Part shown: in pieces, positions 1 to 9,617 of the stretch
How positions within the stretch are numbered: position 1 is the first letter of the stretch
How the letters are laid out: each line of letters starts with the position of its first letter
From: CADCUY01 sp964242735
Lineage (GTDB): Bacteria > Actinomycetota > Actinomycetes > Actinomycetales > Quadrisphaeraceae
Length of the DNA stretch: 64,000 bases
NCBI GenBank assembly: GCA_964242735.1
Contig: CAXTAK010000007.1
Location: 1 to 64,000, forward strand
Direction of reading: 5' to 3'
Made by a program: the position numbers and the translations under genes
Notes under the pieces: model-generated
The model's database searches: none
The model's input: only the letters and a program-made list of their open reading frames with translations
Told to the model about the DNA's origin: nothing

Positions 1-55
1 TGCCGTGCCGTGCCGTGCCGTGCCGTGCCGTGCCGTGCCGTGCCGTGCCGTGCCG
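1..55. repeat. TGCCG pentanucleotide tandem repeat
   Basis: Eleven perfect TGCCG units run from the window edge and then break into imperfect GTGCC units. The array continues to the left of the window, so its full length is unknown. It lies just downstream of the xseB stop codon, with no gene visible across it. A five-base unit could slip during replication, but here it would alter only 3' flanking DNA. Confidence 0.9.
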
Positions 56-85
56 GTGCCGTGCCCGCGGTCGCCTCGGTCCGGC

Positions 86-490
86 TCAGCCGGCGACTCG
101 TGGCTCGCCCGCGTCGGCGCGGACGGCGTCCAGGCGGGCCTGGGCTCCGTCGAGCCACTCCTGGCAGTGGCGCGCGAGGGCCTCGCCCCGCTCCCACAGC
201 GCCAGCGAGGCCTCCAACGGCTCGCCTCCGGCCTCGAGGCGGCGCACGACCTCGACGAGCTCGTCGCGGGCCTGCTCGTAGCCCAGCGATGCCACGTCGT
301 GAACAGCATCCCCGATCCCGTCAGCCGGGTCCGCACCGTCCGGTGCCCCGGTGCTTCCCGGTACCCCATGGCTGCTGGGTGCCCGGTTGCTGCTCTGCGC
401 TCCCCCACTGCCCGCGCTGCCCGCGCTGCCCGTGCTGCCCGGCGCTCGGGCGCTGCCCGGTGCTGCCGCGTCGCTCGTCGTCTCAGCCAA
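86..490 (-). CDS. xseB: Exodeoxyribonuclease VII small subunit
   Basis: This is the small subunit of exonuclease VII, which with XseA degrades single-stranded DNA to oligonucleotides. The C-terminal ~75 residues carry the family fold: a helical pair with motifs YEQARDELVEVVRRLE and SLALWERGEALARHC. The first ~60 residues are an unusual Gly/Ser/Ala/Pro-rich linker encoded by short repeats (roughly bases 410-470). This makes the protein 134 aa, longer than the usual 70-90, so a later start is possible. The start lies inside the 3' end of xseA (8-base overlap), as expected for a co-translated pair. Confidence 0.9.
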   Translation of the reverse strand: MAETTSDAAAPGSARAPGSTGSAGSAGSGGAQSSNRAPSSHGVPGSTGAPDGADPADGIGDAVHDVASLGYEQARDELVEVVRRLEAGGEPLEASLALWERGEALARHCQEWLDGAQARLDAVRADAGEPRVAG

Positions 491-1802
491 CGTCGTCCTC
501 CCTGCTCGTCACGCGCGCCCCGATCCGTCCCTGCGCCAGGAGAACCTGCACCTGCTCGCCGACCTCGACGTCGTCAGGGGAGCGCACCACCGCGCCCACC
601 TGGGCCTCCGCCCCGTCACCAGCTCCGTCACCAGCACTGCCACCAGCGGGGATGACCCGCTGCACCACCGCGTACCCGCGCACCAGCGTCGCCGCAGGGG
701 ACAGGGTGCGGACCCCGGTGACGAGCGCGTCGAGCTCTCCGCGCGCGGAGCCCAGCATCCCGGCCAGGGCGCGCCAGGAGCGCGCCGCCACCTCGTCGAG
801 CTGCCGCTGCCGTTCGCGCACGCCGCGGTCGGGGTCGGCGAGGGCGGGGCGCGTGAGCAGGGCGGCGAGCGCGGCGTGCTCCCGGGTGATCCGCCCGGCC
901 AACCCCCGGCGCAACCGCTCACGGGCACCCACCAGGCCGGCGAGCTCCTCGACCACCGCGGGCACCACCCGGCGCCCGGCGTCGGTGGGGGTGGACGCGC
1001 GCACGTCGGACACCAGGTCGAGCAGCGGTGAGTCGACCTCGTGCCCGATGGCGCTGACCACGGGAGTGGTGCACGCGGCCACCGCTCGCACCAGCCCCTC
1101 GTCGCTGAAGGCGAGCAGGTCCTCCAGCGACCCACCGCCGCGGGCGACGACGATCACGTCGACGTCGGGGGCGGCGTCCAGCTCCCGGACGGCGGCGGTG
1201 ACCTCGCGGGCCGCGCTCGGCCCCTGCACCGGCACCTGGCGGAGGACGAACCGGACGCTGGGCCACCGGGTCGTCGCGGTGACCACGACGTCGTGCTCGG
1301 CAGCGCTGCCGCGCCCGCAGACCAGTCCGACGGCGCGGGGCAGGAACGGCAGGGGCCGCTTGCGGCCGGCGTCCAGCAGGCCCTCGGCGGCAAGCACCCG
1401 CTTGAGGTGCTCGATGCGGGCCAGCAGCTCACCGACCCCGACGGCGCGGATCTCCTGCGCCTCCAGCTGCAGGGTGCCGCGCTTGGTGCGGAAGTCGGGG
1501 GTGGCGCGCACCACGACGCGAGCGCCGTCGCGCACCCCGTCGGGGAAGATCGCGAGGAGGCGGGCGTGCGCGGTGACCGTCATCGACATGTCGACATCGG
1601 TGTCGCGCAGGGTCAGGAAAGCCAGGCTCGTGCCCGGCCGCAGGGTGCACTGGACCACCTGGCCCTCGACCCACACCGTGGACATCTTGGAGACGTAGTC
1701 GGCGATCTTGGCGCTGAGCAGGCGAAGGGGCCACGGCTGCTCCGCCGTGGTGGCTGCCGCCGTCTGGGGCAGCGCCGCCCGCTGCACCCCCGCTGTCGCC
1801 AT
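483..1802 (-). CDS. xseA: Exodeoxyribonuclease VII large subunit
   Basis: XseA is the catalytic subunit of exonuclease VII. Residues ~25-125 form the OB-fold nucleic-acid-binding domain (motif STVWVEGQV). The rest is the exonuclease VII domain with motifs LPRAVGLVCGRGSAAEHDVV, VIVVARGGGSLEDL and SAIGHEVDSPL. Length (439 aa) is normal. It is co-translated with xseB and diverges from ispH with only 22 bases between the start codons, so the promoters must overlap or lie inside the coding ends. Confidence 0.95.
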   Translation of the reverse strand: MATAGVQRAALPQTAAATTAEQPWPLRLLSAKIADYVSKMSTVWVEGQVVQCTLRPGTSLAFLTLRDTDVDMSMTVTAHARLLAIFPDGVRDGARVVVRATPDFRTKRGTLQLEAQEIRAVGVGELLARIEHLKRVLAAEGLLDAGRKRPLPFLPRAVGLVCGRGSAAEHDVVVTATTRWPSVRFVLRQVPVQGPSAAREVTAAVRELDAAPDVDVIVVARGGGSLEDLLAFSDEGLVRAVAACTTPVVSAIGHEVDSPLLDLVSDVRASTPTDAGRRVVPAVVEELAGLVGARERLRRGLAGRITREHAALAALLTRPALADPDRGVRERQRQLDEVAARSWRALAGMLGSARGELDALVTGVRTLSPAATLVRGYAVVQRVIPAGGSAGDGAGDGAEAQVGAVVRSPDDVEVGEQVQVLLAQGRIGARVTSREDDVG

Positions 1803-1824
1803 GCCCGCAACCTACGATGGGGGG

Positions 1825-2961
1825 GTGACAGTCGTCCCCGCCATCCACGACCGCTCGTCGGTGCCGGACGGGCTCGCCGACGGTGCGCCGGGTGATGCCG
1901 CAGGACCAGCGGCGTCCACGGCGCTGGCGACGGCAGGGCTGACGACTCCGCCCACCGCGGGACCGCCGACGGCGACCTCGGGGCCCAAGCGGGTCCTCCT
2001 CGCGGCTCCCCGCGGGTACTGCGCGGGGGTGGACCGCGCGGTGGTGACGGTGGAGAAGGCCTTGGAGCACTACGGGGCGCCGGTGTACGTGCGCAAGGAG
2101 ATCGTCCACAACAAGCACGTCGTCGAGACCCTCGCCCGCCGCGGCGCGGTCTTCGTCGACGACACCGACCAGGTGCCCGAGGGCGCCCGGGTCGTCTTCT
2201 CCGCTCACGGCGTCTCCCCCGCGGTGCGCCGCGCCGCCGACGCCCGCTCGCTGCAGTCCATCGACGCCACGTGCCCGCTGGTCACGAAGGTGCACCGCGA
2301 GGCCGTCCGCTTCGCCCGCGACGACTTCGACATCCTCCTCATCGGCCACGAGGGGCACGAGGAGGTCGAGGGCACCGCGGGGGAGGCTCCTGAGCACACC
2401 CAGCTCGTCGACGGGCCGGGCGCCGTGGACGCCGTGGTGGTGCGCGACCCCGCCAAGGTGGTGTGGCTCTCGCAGACCACCCTGTCCGTCGACGAGACCA
2501 TGGACACCGTGCGGCGCCTGCGCGAGCGCTTCCCCTCCCTGCAGGACCCACCGAGCGACGACATCTGCTACGCCACCCAGAACCGGCAGGTGGCGGTCAA
2601 GAAGCTCGCCGAGCAGGCGCAGCTGGTCATCGTCGTGGGGTCGGCGAACTCCTCGAACTCGGTGCGCCTGGTGGAGGTGGCGCTGCAGCACGGGGCGAGG
2701 GCCTCGCACCGCGTCGACACCGTCGCCGAGGTGCAGGACGCGTGGTTCGACCACATCGACGTCGTGGGCGTGACCTCGGGTGCCTCGGTGCCGGAGATCC
2801 TCGTGCGCGACGTGCTGGAGGACCTGCTGCGACGCGGGTACGGGGCTCCGGAGGAGATCAGGACGGCGGAGGAGGACCTGCTCTTCTCCCTGCCGCGGGA
2901 GCTGCGGGCCGACCTGAAGCTGCGAGCCGCAGCGACCACCACGACGGGCTGCGCGACCTGA
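1825..2961 (+). CDS. ispH: 4-hydroxy-3-methylbut-2-enyl diphosphate reductase
   Basis: IspH (LytB) is the last enzyme of the MEP isoprenoid pathway. It reduces HMBPP to IPP and DMAPP using a [4Fe-4S] cluster. The three cluster cysteines are at about residues 66 (GYCAGVDRAV), 150 (DATCPLVTKVH) and 248 (DICYATQNRQ). The motif GSANSSNSVRL is also present. I chose GTG at 1825; an in-frame ATG at 1801 would add eight residues and overlap the xseA start codon. The ~50-residue Thr/Pro/Ala-rich N-terminus before KRVLLAAPRGYC is longer than usual. ispH next to xseAB is a common actinobacterial arrangement. Confidence 0.95.
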   Translation: MTVVPAIHDRSSVPDGLADGAPGDAAGPAASTALATAGLTTPPTAGPPTATSGPKRVLLAAPRGYCAGVDRAVVTVEKALEHYGAPVYVRKEIVHNKHVVETLARRGAVFVDDTDQVPEGARVVFSAHGVSPAVRRAADARSLQSIDATCPLVTKVHREAVRFARDDFDILLIGHEGHEEVEGTAGEAPEHTQLVDGPGAVDAVVVRDPAKVVWLSQTTLSVDETMDTVRRLRERFPSLQDPPSDDICYATQNRQVAVKKLAEQAQLVIVVGSANSSNSVRLVEVALQHGARASHRVDTVAEVQDAWFDHIDVVGVTSGASVPEILVRDVLEDLLRRGYGAPEEIRTAEEDLLFSLPRELRADLKLRAAATTTTGCAT

Positions 2962-3041
2962 GCGGGCCACTGGGCGGTGACTGGGGCAGTGGTGAGCGCG
3001 TCTTCGGCCCCCCCCACGGCACCGTCGAGACCGACTGGTTC

Positions 3042-3440
3042 GTGCCGCTGGTGCGCGAGGCGCACCCGCAGGTGGAGCATGAGCGGGCCCGCGCGAGCGT
3101 CGCCCGCGTGTGGGCGGTGCTGCGCGATGAGGCCGGGCGGGTCGGCGTGCCCGTCTCCGAGGTGGACGACGTAGCGGTCCGCCGGCGCCTCGGGCTGCTC
3201 GGCGCCGTGGACGAGGCCGTGGACGCCCACCATGACCCCGATGGCCACGGCCCTGCGCGGGCGGCGGACGAGCCCGGTCGGGCGGGCGGTCCTCCACAGC
3301 TGACCGGTCCTTCCGGGGCGGGCGGTCCTCCTCGGGCGGGCGGTGCCCCTGAGGCGGGCGGTCCCGGTGGTGATGACGACGCGGTGCTGCTGACGGCGCT
3401 GCGCGTCGTCCGCGCTGCTGCTCGCGCGTACGGCGGCTGA
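3042..3440 (+). CDS. Hypothetical protein
   Basis: I do not recognise this reading frame. It begins at the first in-frame GTG after ispH. The first ~65 residues look like a plausible helical protein, with segments such as ARASVARVWAVLRDEAGRVG. Next comes a Gly/Pro-rich linker encoded by imperfect GGGCGGGCGGTCC repeats (bases 3280-3370). It ends in another helix (AVLLTALRVVRAAARAYGG). A CTG at 2970 would give a longer protein. Composition supports coding only weakly, so it may be spurious. Confidence 0.35.
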   Translation: MPLVREAHPQVEHERARASVARVWAVLRDEAGRVGVPVSEVDDVAVRRRLGLLGAVDEAVDAHHDPDGHGPARAADEPGRAGGPPQLTGPSGAGGPPRAGGAPEAGGPGGDDDAVLLTALRVVRAAARAYGG

Positions 3441-3508
3441 CTGCACCGCTGGGGCTGGCGCTGACTGCACCGCTGGGTACAGCACCGGGCCACGCCGAGA
3501 ACGGCGCC

Positions 3509-4099
3509 TCAGCGGATGTCGAGGCCGAGGTTCCCGGCCAGGTGCAGCGCTTGGGCGACGTCGATCACCGCGCCGCGCACGTCGACGACGCGCGGGTCGA
3601 GGGCGCCGAGCAGGCTGCCACGCAGGTCTGCTCCCGTGAGCCTGGCACCGGTGAGGTCGGCGCCGGTGAGGTCCACCTCGTGGAGCACGAGGTCCTCGCC
3701 GCCGAGGTGGGCGAGGTCGGCCTCGCGCAGGCTGACCCGCGAGAAGCGCGAGCCCTTGACCGACGCCCCCCGCAGGGAGGTGAACGCCCACGAGCCGCCC
3801 TCGACGGTGACCGGGCTCAGGCCGGTGCGGGTGAACGCCGTGCCGGTCAGCTTGCAGCCGGTGAAGGTGGCGCCGAAGAGCGACGAGCGCTCGACCCGGC
3901 AGTTGGTGAAGGCGCTGGCGCGGTGGGTCGAGGCGTTCAGCCTCACCCCGGTGAAGGTGCACTCCTCGAACAGGGCGCCCTCGGTGATCACCTCGCTCAT
4001 GTCGACGTCGACGAAGCGGCAACGCACGTACGCGCCGGTGAGCTCGCGGCCGTACCAGTCCTCGTCGATGACCTCGGAGTCCTCGGTGCGCTCGTCCAC
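3509..4099 (-). CDS. Pentapeptide-repeat protein
   Basis: A 196-residue cytosolic protein with tandem pentapeptide repeats of the A(D/N)LXX type, which fold into a right-handed beta-helix. Examples are GALFEECTFTGVRL near residue 40 and VDLTGADLTGARLTGADLRG near residue 145. The repeats are interrupted around residues 105-135, where the pattern loosens. Relatives include Qnr/McbG/MfpA proteins that mimic DNA and protect gyrase, but most family members have no known role. The gene is convergent with the hypothetical at 3042 and seems to stand alone. Confidence 0.85.
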   Translation of the reverse strand: MDERTEDSEVIDEDWYGRELTGAYVRCRFVDVDMSEVITEGALFEECTFTGVRLNASTHRASAFTNCRVERSSLFGATFTGCKLTGTAFTRTGLSPVTVEGGSWAFTSLRGASVKGSRFSRVSLREADLAHLGGEDLVLHEVDLTGADLTGARLTGADLRGSLLGALDPRVVDVRGAVIDVAQALHLAGNLGLDIR

Positions 4100-4225
4100 G
4101 CGGTCACCCTGCCCGCGCAGGGCCGTCGCCGCAGGGCGTGGGCGTCGCCAGGTCCAGCGGCTCCGCTGCGCTCGGTGCGCGCCCGCGGCGGCTGACCCCG
4201 TGCCGGACCCTCTGACGCCGGACGC

Positions 4226-5707
4226 TCATGCGGCTTCGGTGCACTCGGGACGCCGGTCCGCCCACTCGGGACGCCGGTCCGCCCACCCGGGGACCAGCGG
4301 TGATGGCGCGCAGCCGTGGACGAACCCGGTCGGCGAGGTCCACACGAAGCGGCCGCGCTCCGGCTGGTCGAGGCGCCAGCCGAAGTGGGTCTTGGCGTCG
4401 TGGTGGCGCTCGCACCCCGCGCCGCTGTTGTGGTCGGCGGTGACCCCGAGCACCCCGTCCTCACGCACCTGACCGAAGTTGATCGTGTGATCGATCTGCC
4501 CCAGCACGGCCGGCTCCTCGCACGTCGGGACGAAGCACGTCCCGTCGCGAGCGACCACGTGGCGGCGCAGCGCCGACGGTGGTCGGTACACCGTCAGCCC
4601 CCGATCGAGGAGCGTGCCGGAGACGGGGTCGGCGAGGAGCCTCCGCCACCGGGCGTCCGCAGCGAGGGTCCTGACCGCATCGACGTCCACGGCACCCACA
4701 CCGGGGACGTGGGCCGGCACCGCCGACTGGCCGAGGAGGGTGTCGGCGGCCACGACCACCTGCACCTCGGCGAGGTCGGCGAGCTCCCGGGGCGTCGGCA
4801 CGGCGACCGTCGGCAGCGTCGTGCCCAGACCTCCACCAGTGGTGGTGTCCAGCACTGCGGCACCGGCTGTCGTGCGACCGGTGAGGATCGCCGTGAACGC
4901 GTCGGCGCACAGCTGCTCCAGCGTCCGCGTCTCCTCCTCGCCCGACGGGGTGAGGCCCGACTGCCGCGCCGTGGCGGCGACCCGGCGCACGGCCAGCGAG
5001 ACCGCTGTCGCATCGACCAGCGGGAGGTCGGCGGTGATCCGGCGGCAGCCCGGCACGGGGGAGGGACCCAGCCGGACCCTGCGCTCCTCGCGCCCCGCAG
5101 CGGCGCGCTCCGCCCACCACGCGGGCAGCCGACGAGCGAGCTCGGTCTCGAGCAGCATGCGGAGCTGCTGGGGTGACCGGCCCGGCGCGTGCTGCACGGC
5201 GATGGCCTGCACCGCGCTCAGCACGCCGTCATCGGGCACGTCGCGCAGGACCGCGGCCGTGACGCGCACCTGCGCCAGGTCCATCCGACCATCGGCCAGA
5301 GCATCGGCGGCGACCGGGAGCTGGGTCTCGACCCGGCGGGCGAGACCGACCAGGCGCGAGGCGGCGAGCGGTGACAGCGCGAGCACCGGAGCGAGCTCGT
5401 CGGCGGCCGGGCGCAGCGACGCTCGTCGCCCCTCGGGGCGGGGAGCCGCCGCATCGAGCCTCGCCACGGCGTCCAGCTGCCCGGCGGCGCAGTGCGCCAG
5501 GAGCGCCCGCCACGAGCGCACGACCTCCACCAGCTCGCGGGGGGAGAGGTCGACCGCGGCCACGGCGGTCAGCGCCGTCAGCAGCTCGGGCCCTGGAGGC
5601 CGGTCGAGGGACGCCATCCGCTCGGCCCGCCACAGCGTCGCGGGCAGCCTGGCATCATCACCACGCGGTGGCAGCTCCGAGGCATCAGTAGAACGGGTGT
5701 TCGACAT
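4226..5707 (-). CDS. DUF222 / HNH endonuclease-domain protein
   Basis: The N-terminal two thirds match the actinobacterial DUF222 region, with helical segments such as LALSPLAASRLVGLARRVE. The C-terminus is an HNH nuclease fold: RDGTCFVPTCEEP, QIDHTINF, TADHNSGAGCERHHDAK. These proteins are abundant in Actinomycetota, often in many copies per genome, and their biological role is unknown. I chose ATG 5707 because the upstream 20 codons have no family similarity. The extreme C-terminus contains a duplicated WADRRPE heptapeptide from a 21-bp tandem repeat. Confidence 0.85.
   Translation of the reverse strand: MSNTRSTDASELPPRGDDARLPATLWRAERMASLDRPPGPELLTALTAVAAVDLSPRELVEVVRSWRALLAHCAAGQLDAVARLDAAAPRPEGRRASLRPAADELAPVLALSPLAASRLVGLARRVETQLPVAADALADGRMDLAQVRVTAAVLRDVPDDGVLSAVQAIAVQHAPGRSPQQLRMLLETELARRLPAWWAERAAAGREERRVRLGPSPVPGCRRITADLPLVDATAVSLAVRRVAATARQSGLTPSGEEETRTLEQLCADAFTAILTGRTTAGAAVLDTTTGGGLGTTLPTVAVPTPRELADLAEVQVVVAADTLLGQSAVPAHVPGVGAVDVDAVRTLAADARWRRLLADPVSGTLLDRGLTVYRPPSALRRHVVARDGTCFVPTCEEPAVLGQIDHTINFGQVREDGVLGVTADHNSGAGCERHHDAKTHFGWRLDQPERGRFVWTSPTGFVHGCAPSPLVPGWADRRPEWADRRPECTEAA
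4242..4283. repeat. 21-bp tandem repeat (2 copies plus partial)
   Basis: Two identical 21-bp units (beginning CACTCGGGACGCC) are followed by a degenerate third. They lie in frame in the last codons of the DUF222/HNH gene and encode a repeated seven-residue segment, so copy-number changes would not break the frame. Confidence 0.85.
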
Positions 5708-5762
5708 GCAGATCACCCTGGCACGGGCCACCGACACTCCTCGTGGACCGTCCACAGGGCCG

Positions 5763-5794
5763 ATCACGCCGTCACGCCGTCACGCCGTCACGCC
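5763..5794. repeat. 8-bp tandem repeat GTCACGCC
   Basis: Three perfect GTCACGCC units are preceded by one ATCACGCC unit. They lie between the DUF222/HNH gene start (5707) and the rmuC stop (5893), in a 185-base spacer that otherwise shows nothing. They sit upstream of the DUF222/HNH gene and could affect its promoter if copy number varies. Confidence 0.8.
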
Positions 5795-5892
5795 GACCGG
5801 GACGCTGGGCGCGGAGCTCGGGCCTGCCATGAGCGCCGGCCCACCACGATGCACGAGCGCACTGTGGCGCCCCGGCGCCCGGGGCGCCCGGC

Positions 5893-7056
5893 TCAGCGCA
5901 CTTCGAGGTCCAGCAGCTCCGGCGACGTCAGCGGCCGAGGCAGCTGGTGCAGGGGCTCCACGACGTCGATGGTCGTGTCCGTCAGCTCCAGCTCGCCCAT
6001 GCGTCGTGCGGAGACGAGCACCCGCGTCTCCAGCGCCGCGACCATCTTGTTGTAGTCCTCCACCGCCCGCCCGAGGGTGCGCCCCAGCTTGCCCGTGTGC
6101 TCCCCGAGCGTGCCCAGGCGGGCGTGCAGCTCACGCCCGAGGTCGAACAGCTCGCGCGCCCCGTCCGCCAGCGCGGCCTGCTGCCAGGTGAGAGCCACCG
6201 TCCGCAGCAGCGCCAGCAGCGTGGTGGGCGTCGCGAGCACCACGCGGCGGCCCATGGCGTGCTCCAGCAGCGCGGGGTCGGCCTCGCACGCGGCAGCGAG
6301 GAACGACTCGCCCGGCACGAAGCACACGACGATCTCGGGGGAGGGCTCGAACGCCGTCCAGTACTGCTTCGCGGCGAGGGCGTCGACGTGCCCGCGCAGC
6401 GCCCGGGCGTGCGCGCGCGCGGCCTCCGCGAGGCGCTCGGCCTGCCCGGCGCCCCCGGTGCCCGGCGTGGCGCTCGCGTGCAGGAACGCCGCCAGCGGGG
6501 CCTTCGCGTCGACCACCACGTGCTTGCCGCCCGGCAGGGTGATCACCGCGTCGGGGCGGACCCCGTCGCCGTCGCGGTTGACGCCGCTGGCCTGCACGTC
6601 GAAGTCGACCCGCTCGAGCATGCCCGCGTGCTCGACGACCCGGCGCAGCTGCACCTCGCCCCACGCCCCGCGCGCGTTCGGGCTGCGCAGCGCCCCCGCG
6701 AGCGCCGCCGTCTGGTCGCGCAGCGCGTCACCCGAGCGCTGCACGGCGTCCAGCTGCGCGCCCAGGCGCCCGTACTGCTCGACGCGCTCGCGCTCCAGCT
6801 CCCCGACGTGACGCTCCAGGCGGGCCATGCTGGAGCTGACGGGGGCGATCGCCGAAGCCAGCTCGACGCCGGCGTCCGCCTCCAGCTCGCGCCGGTCGAG
6901 GCGGTCGGCGAGCACGTCGCGCGCGGCGCCGAGGCCCGCCTCGCGCACCCGCGCCCGCGCGGTGGCCACCGCGGCCCCCGCGACGGCCCCGATGGTCAGC
7001 CCCAGCACCAGCACGAGGACGACCACCAGCAGTGCCGACGCCGTCAGCTCGCTCAT
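5893..7056 (-). CDS. rmuC: DNA recombination protein RmuC homologue
   Basis: RmuC-family proteins have an N-terminal membrane anchor, a coiled coil and a nuclease-like domain. They limit inversions at short inverted repeats. Here residues ~8-30 are one membrane segment (LLVVVLVLVLGLTIGAVAG). Residues ~35-110 form the coiled coil, and ~125-330 the RmuC core (GAWGEVQLRRVVEHAGM, VVVDAKAPLAAFL, VLATPTTLLALLRTVA). Length is 387 aa, slightly short at the C-terminus compared with E. coli but normal for Actinomycetota. It diverges from the phosphatase gene across a 49-base gap. Confidence 0.92.
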   Translation of the reverse strand: MSELTASALLVVVLVLVLGLTIGAVAGAAVATARARVREAGLGAARDVLADRLDRRELEADAGVELASAIAPVSSSMARLERHVGELERERVEQYGRLGAQLDAVQRSGDALRDQTAALAGALRSPNARGAWGEVQLRRVVEHAGMLERVDFDVQASGVNRDGDGVRPDAVITLPGGKHVVVDAKAPLAAFLHASATPGTGGAGQAERLAEAARAHARALRGHVDALAAKQYWTAFEPSPEIVVCFVPGESFLAAACEADPALLEHAMGRRVVLATPTTLLALLRTVALTWQQAALADGARELFDLGRELHARLGTLGEHTGKLGRTLGRAVEDYNKMVAALETRVLVSARRMGELELTDTTIDVVEPLHQLPRPLTSPELLDLEVR

Positions 7057-7105
7057 GCGCTGAGGGTGGCACCCACCACGGACAGCACCGGGGAGCGGGC
7101 CGGGC

Positions 7106-7645
7106 GTGGCGCGCCGCTACCGTCCCGGCGTGCCGCAGACCTGGGAGTCGAGCGCGCCCGGCGTCCTCGCGCTGCCGTCGGGGCGGCTGGTGCGCGGTCG
7201 AGCGCTGCGACGTCCGCTGCCCGGGGGCCCAGCGCCCGCCTTCGCGCTGCACCTGCTCGGGCGCCGGCTCCCACCCGTGGCGTGGGAGAGCCGCTGGGTG
7301 CGCTGGCCCGACCTGTCCCTGCCCGCCGACCGCGACGACGCGCGCGAGGCCCTGGTCGAGGCGTGGCGGCGCGCCGCGGGCGAGCGGGTGGAGGTCGCCT
7401 GCACCGGGGGGCGCGGGCGCACGGGCACCGCGCTCGCGTGCCTGGCCGTCCTCGACGGCGTGCCGCCGGGCGACGCGGTCGCCCACGTGCGCGAGCGCTA
7501 CCACCCCCGCGCGGTCGAGACCCCGTGGCAGCTGGCGTACGTGCGCCGCTTCACGCGCCAGGACGACGTCGCGGACGCCAGCCCGCGGACGGTCACCGCC
7601 GCTGACCCCGGCGCTACCGCAGGGCCCACCGCGCCTGCGCCGTGA
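7106..7645 (+). CDS. Protein-tyrosine phosphatase-like protein
   Basis: A small cysteine-dependent phosphatase. The P-loop signature C-x5-R-(S/T) is present as CTGGRGRTG, with catalytic Cys ~99 and Arg ~105, followed by the helix ALACLAVLDG. The upstream segment VRWPDLSLPADRDDARE resembles the region supplying the general acid in cyclin-like PTPs. GTG at 7106 is preferred because GGGGAG lies 10 bases upstream; GTG 7130 is an alternative. The last 32 bases overlap the 3' end of the convergent SIMPL-domain gene. Substrate unknown. Confidence 0.75.
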   Translation: MARRYRPGVPQTWESSAPGVLALPSGRLVRGRALRRPLPGGPAPAFALHLLGRRLPPVAWESRWVRWPDLSLPADRDDAREALVEAWRRAAGERVEVACTGGRGRTGTALACLAVLDGVPPGDAVAHVRERYHPRAVETPWQLAYVRRFTRQDDVADASPRTVTAADPGATAGPTAPAP

Positions 7646-8354
7646 CGCTGACCTCGGCGGCGCCCGCGGACAGCGGGACAGCGGAGTCCGCCACGGCGCT
7701 CTCCGCGGACGCCGCGTAGGCGGTGGACGACCCGCCGCTGTCCTCCCGCACCGAGATCAGCTCACCGAGCTCACCCCCGGCCAGCTCCGCGTACTCCTCG
7801 GCCTTCTCCCGCGCGTCCGCGAAGGCCTCCTCGCGGGCCTGGGCTCGCAGCGCGGTGTCGTCGGCCACGGTGAAGGAGACGCCGGACAGCCGGGCCGCGT
7901 CACCACCCGCCGCCACGGCCACCCCGATCGTCGCTCCGGCGGTGTCCAGATCGCGCAGGGTGACGGAGAGGTCCTGGCGCGCCACGTACCCGGTGACCTG
8001 CTGCCCCTCGGGGCCGTACTGCGGGTACAGCTGCACACCGGCGGTCCGCACGTCGCCCGCTGCCACGCCCTCCCCCCGCAGGGCGTCGGTGATCGCCCGG
8101 GTCGCCGTGCTGGCCGCGGCCAGTGCGGCGTCGACGGTCGGTGCTGCGGTCTCCGCGCCGATGGTGGTCTCCACGACGTCCGGGGTGGCGCTCGCGGTGC
8201 CGACGCCGGCGACGGCGATCCCCGCGTCCGACCCCCGGGCGGACGCCGGTGCGGCGCTCGCCCCGGGTGGGACGGCGCTGGCGAGCAGGAGCCCGCCGCC
8301 GGTGGCGAGGGCCGTGACCCCGAGCAGCGGGGCGAGCAGGCGGGCAGCGGGCAC
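7614..8354 (-). CDS. SIMPL (DUF541) domain exported protein
   Basis: Residues 5-35 form a hydrophobic signal/anchor segment (LLAPLLGVTALATGGGLLLA) ending near an Ala-rich cleavage region, so the protein is exported. The rest is a SIMPL/DUF541 domain, with IAVAGVGTASATPDVVET at the start and VQLYPQYGPEGQQVTGYVA in the middle. SIMPL proteins form ring-like oligomers in the periplasm or at the cell surface; function in Actinomycetota is unknown. The start is GTG 8354: GGAGG lies five bases upstream, and the longer ORF reading lacks such a site. About 98 bases separate it from divergent ychF. Confidence 0.85.
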   Translation of the reverse strand: MPAARLLAPLLGVTALATGGGLLLASAVPPGASAAPASARGSDAGIAVAGVGTASATPDVVETTIGAETAAPTVDAALAAASTATRAITDALRGEGVAAGDVRTAGVQLYPQYGPEGQQVTGYVARQDLSVTLRDLDTAGATIGVAVAAGGDAARLSGVSFTVADDTALRAQAREEAFADAREKAEEYAELAGGELGELISVREDSGGSSTAYAASAESAVADSAVPLSAGAAEVSVTAQARWALR

Positions 8355-8452
8355 GGTGACCTCCGGAGTTCGGCGACTGTGCTCCCCAGACGCCGTGGAC
8401 GGCGCGCAGGTTGCCGCGCGGGCCGACGTCCCGCCCGTAGGCTCTGGGACTC

Positions 8453-9538
<1,086 letters not shown>

Positions 9539-9617
9539 TCGGAGGCTCTCCGCACCACTGAGCTGCAGGTGTGCCGCTCAGGCCCTGCCTGCGGGCACAG
9601 GACGGGCGTACGAGGGC

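Noticed and set aside
5..655. Long plus-strand open frames across the TGCCG repeat and xseAB
   Set aside because: They are Arg/Pro/Ala-rich with no motifs and lie antisense to clear xseB and xseA.
3280..3370. Possible CRISPR-like repeats in GGGCGGGCGGTCC units
   Set aside because: The units are short, irregular, and lack spacers; they encode a Gly/Pro linker in the hypothetical gene.
2568..4022. A 484-codon minus-strand frame under ispH and the pentapeptide gene
   Set aside because: Composition is typical of antisense high-GC sequence (Arg/His/Pro-rich) and both other strands carry recognised genes.
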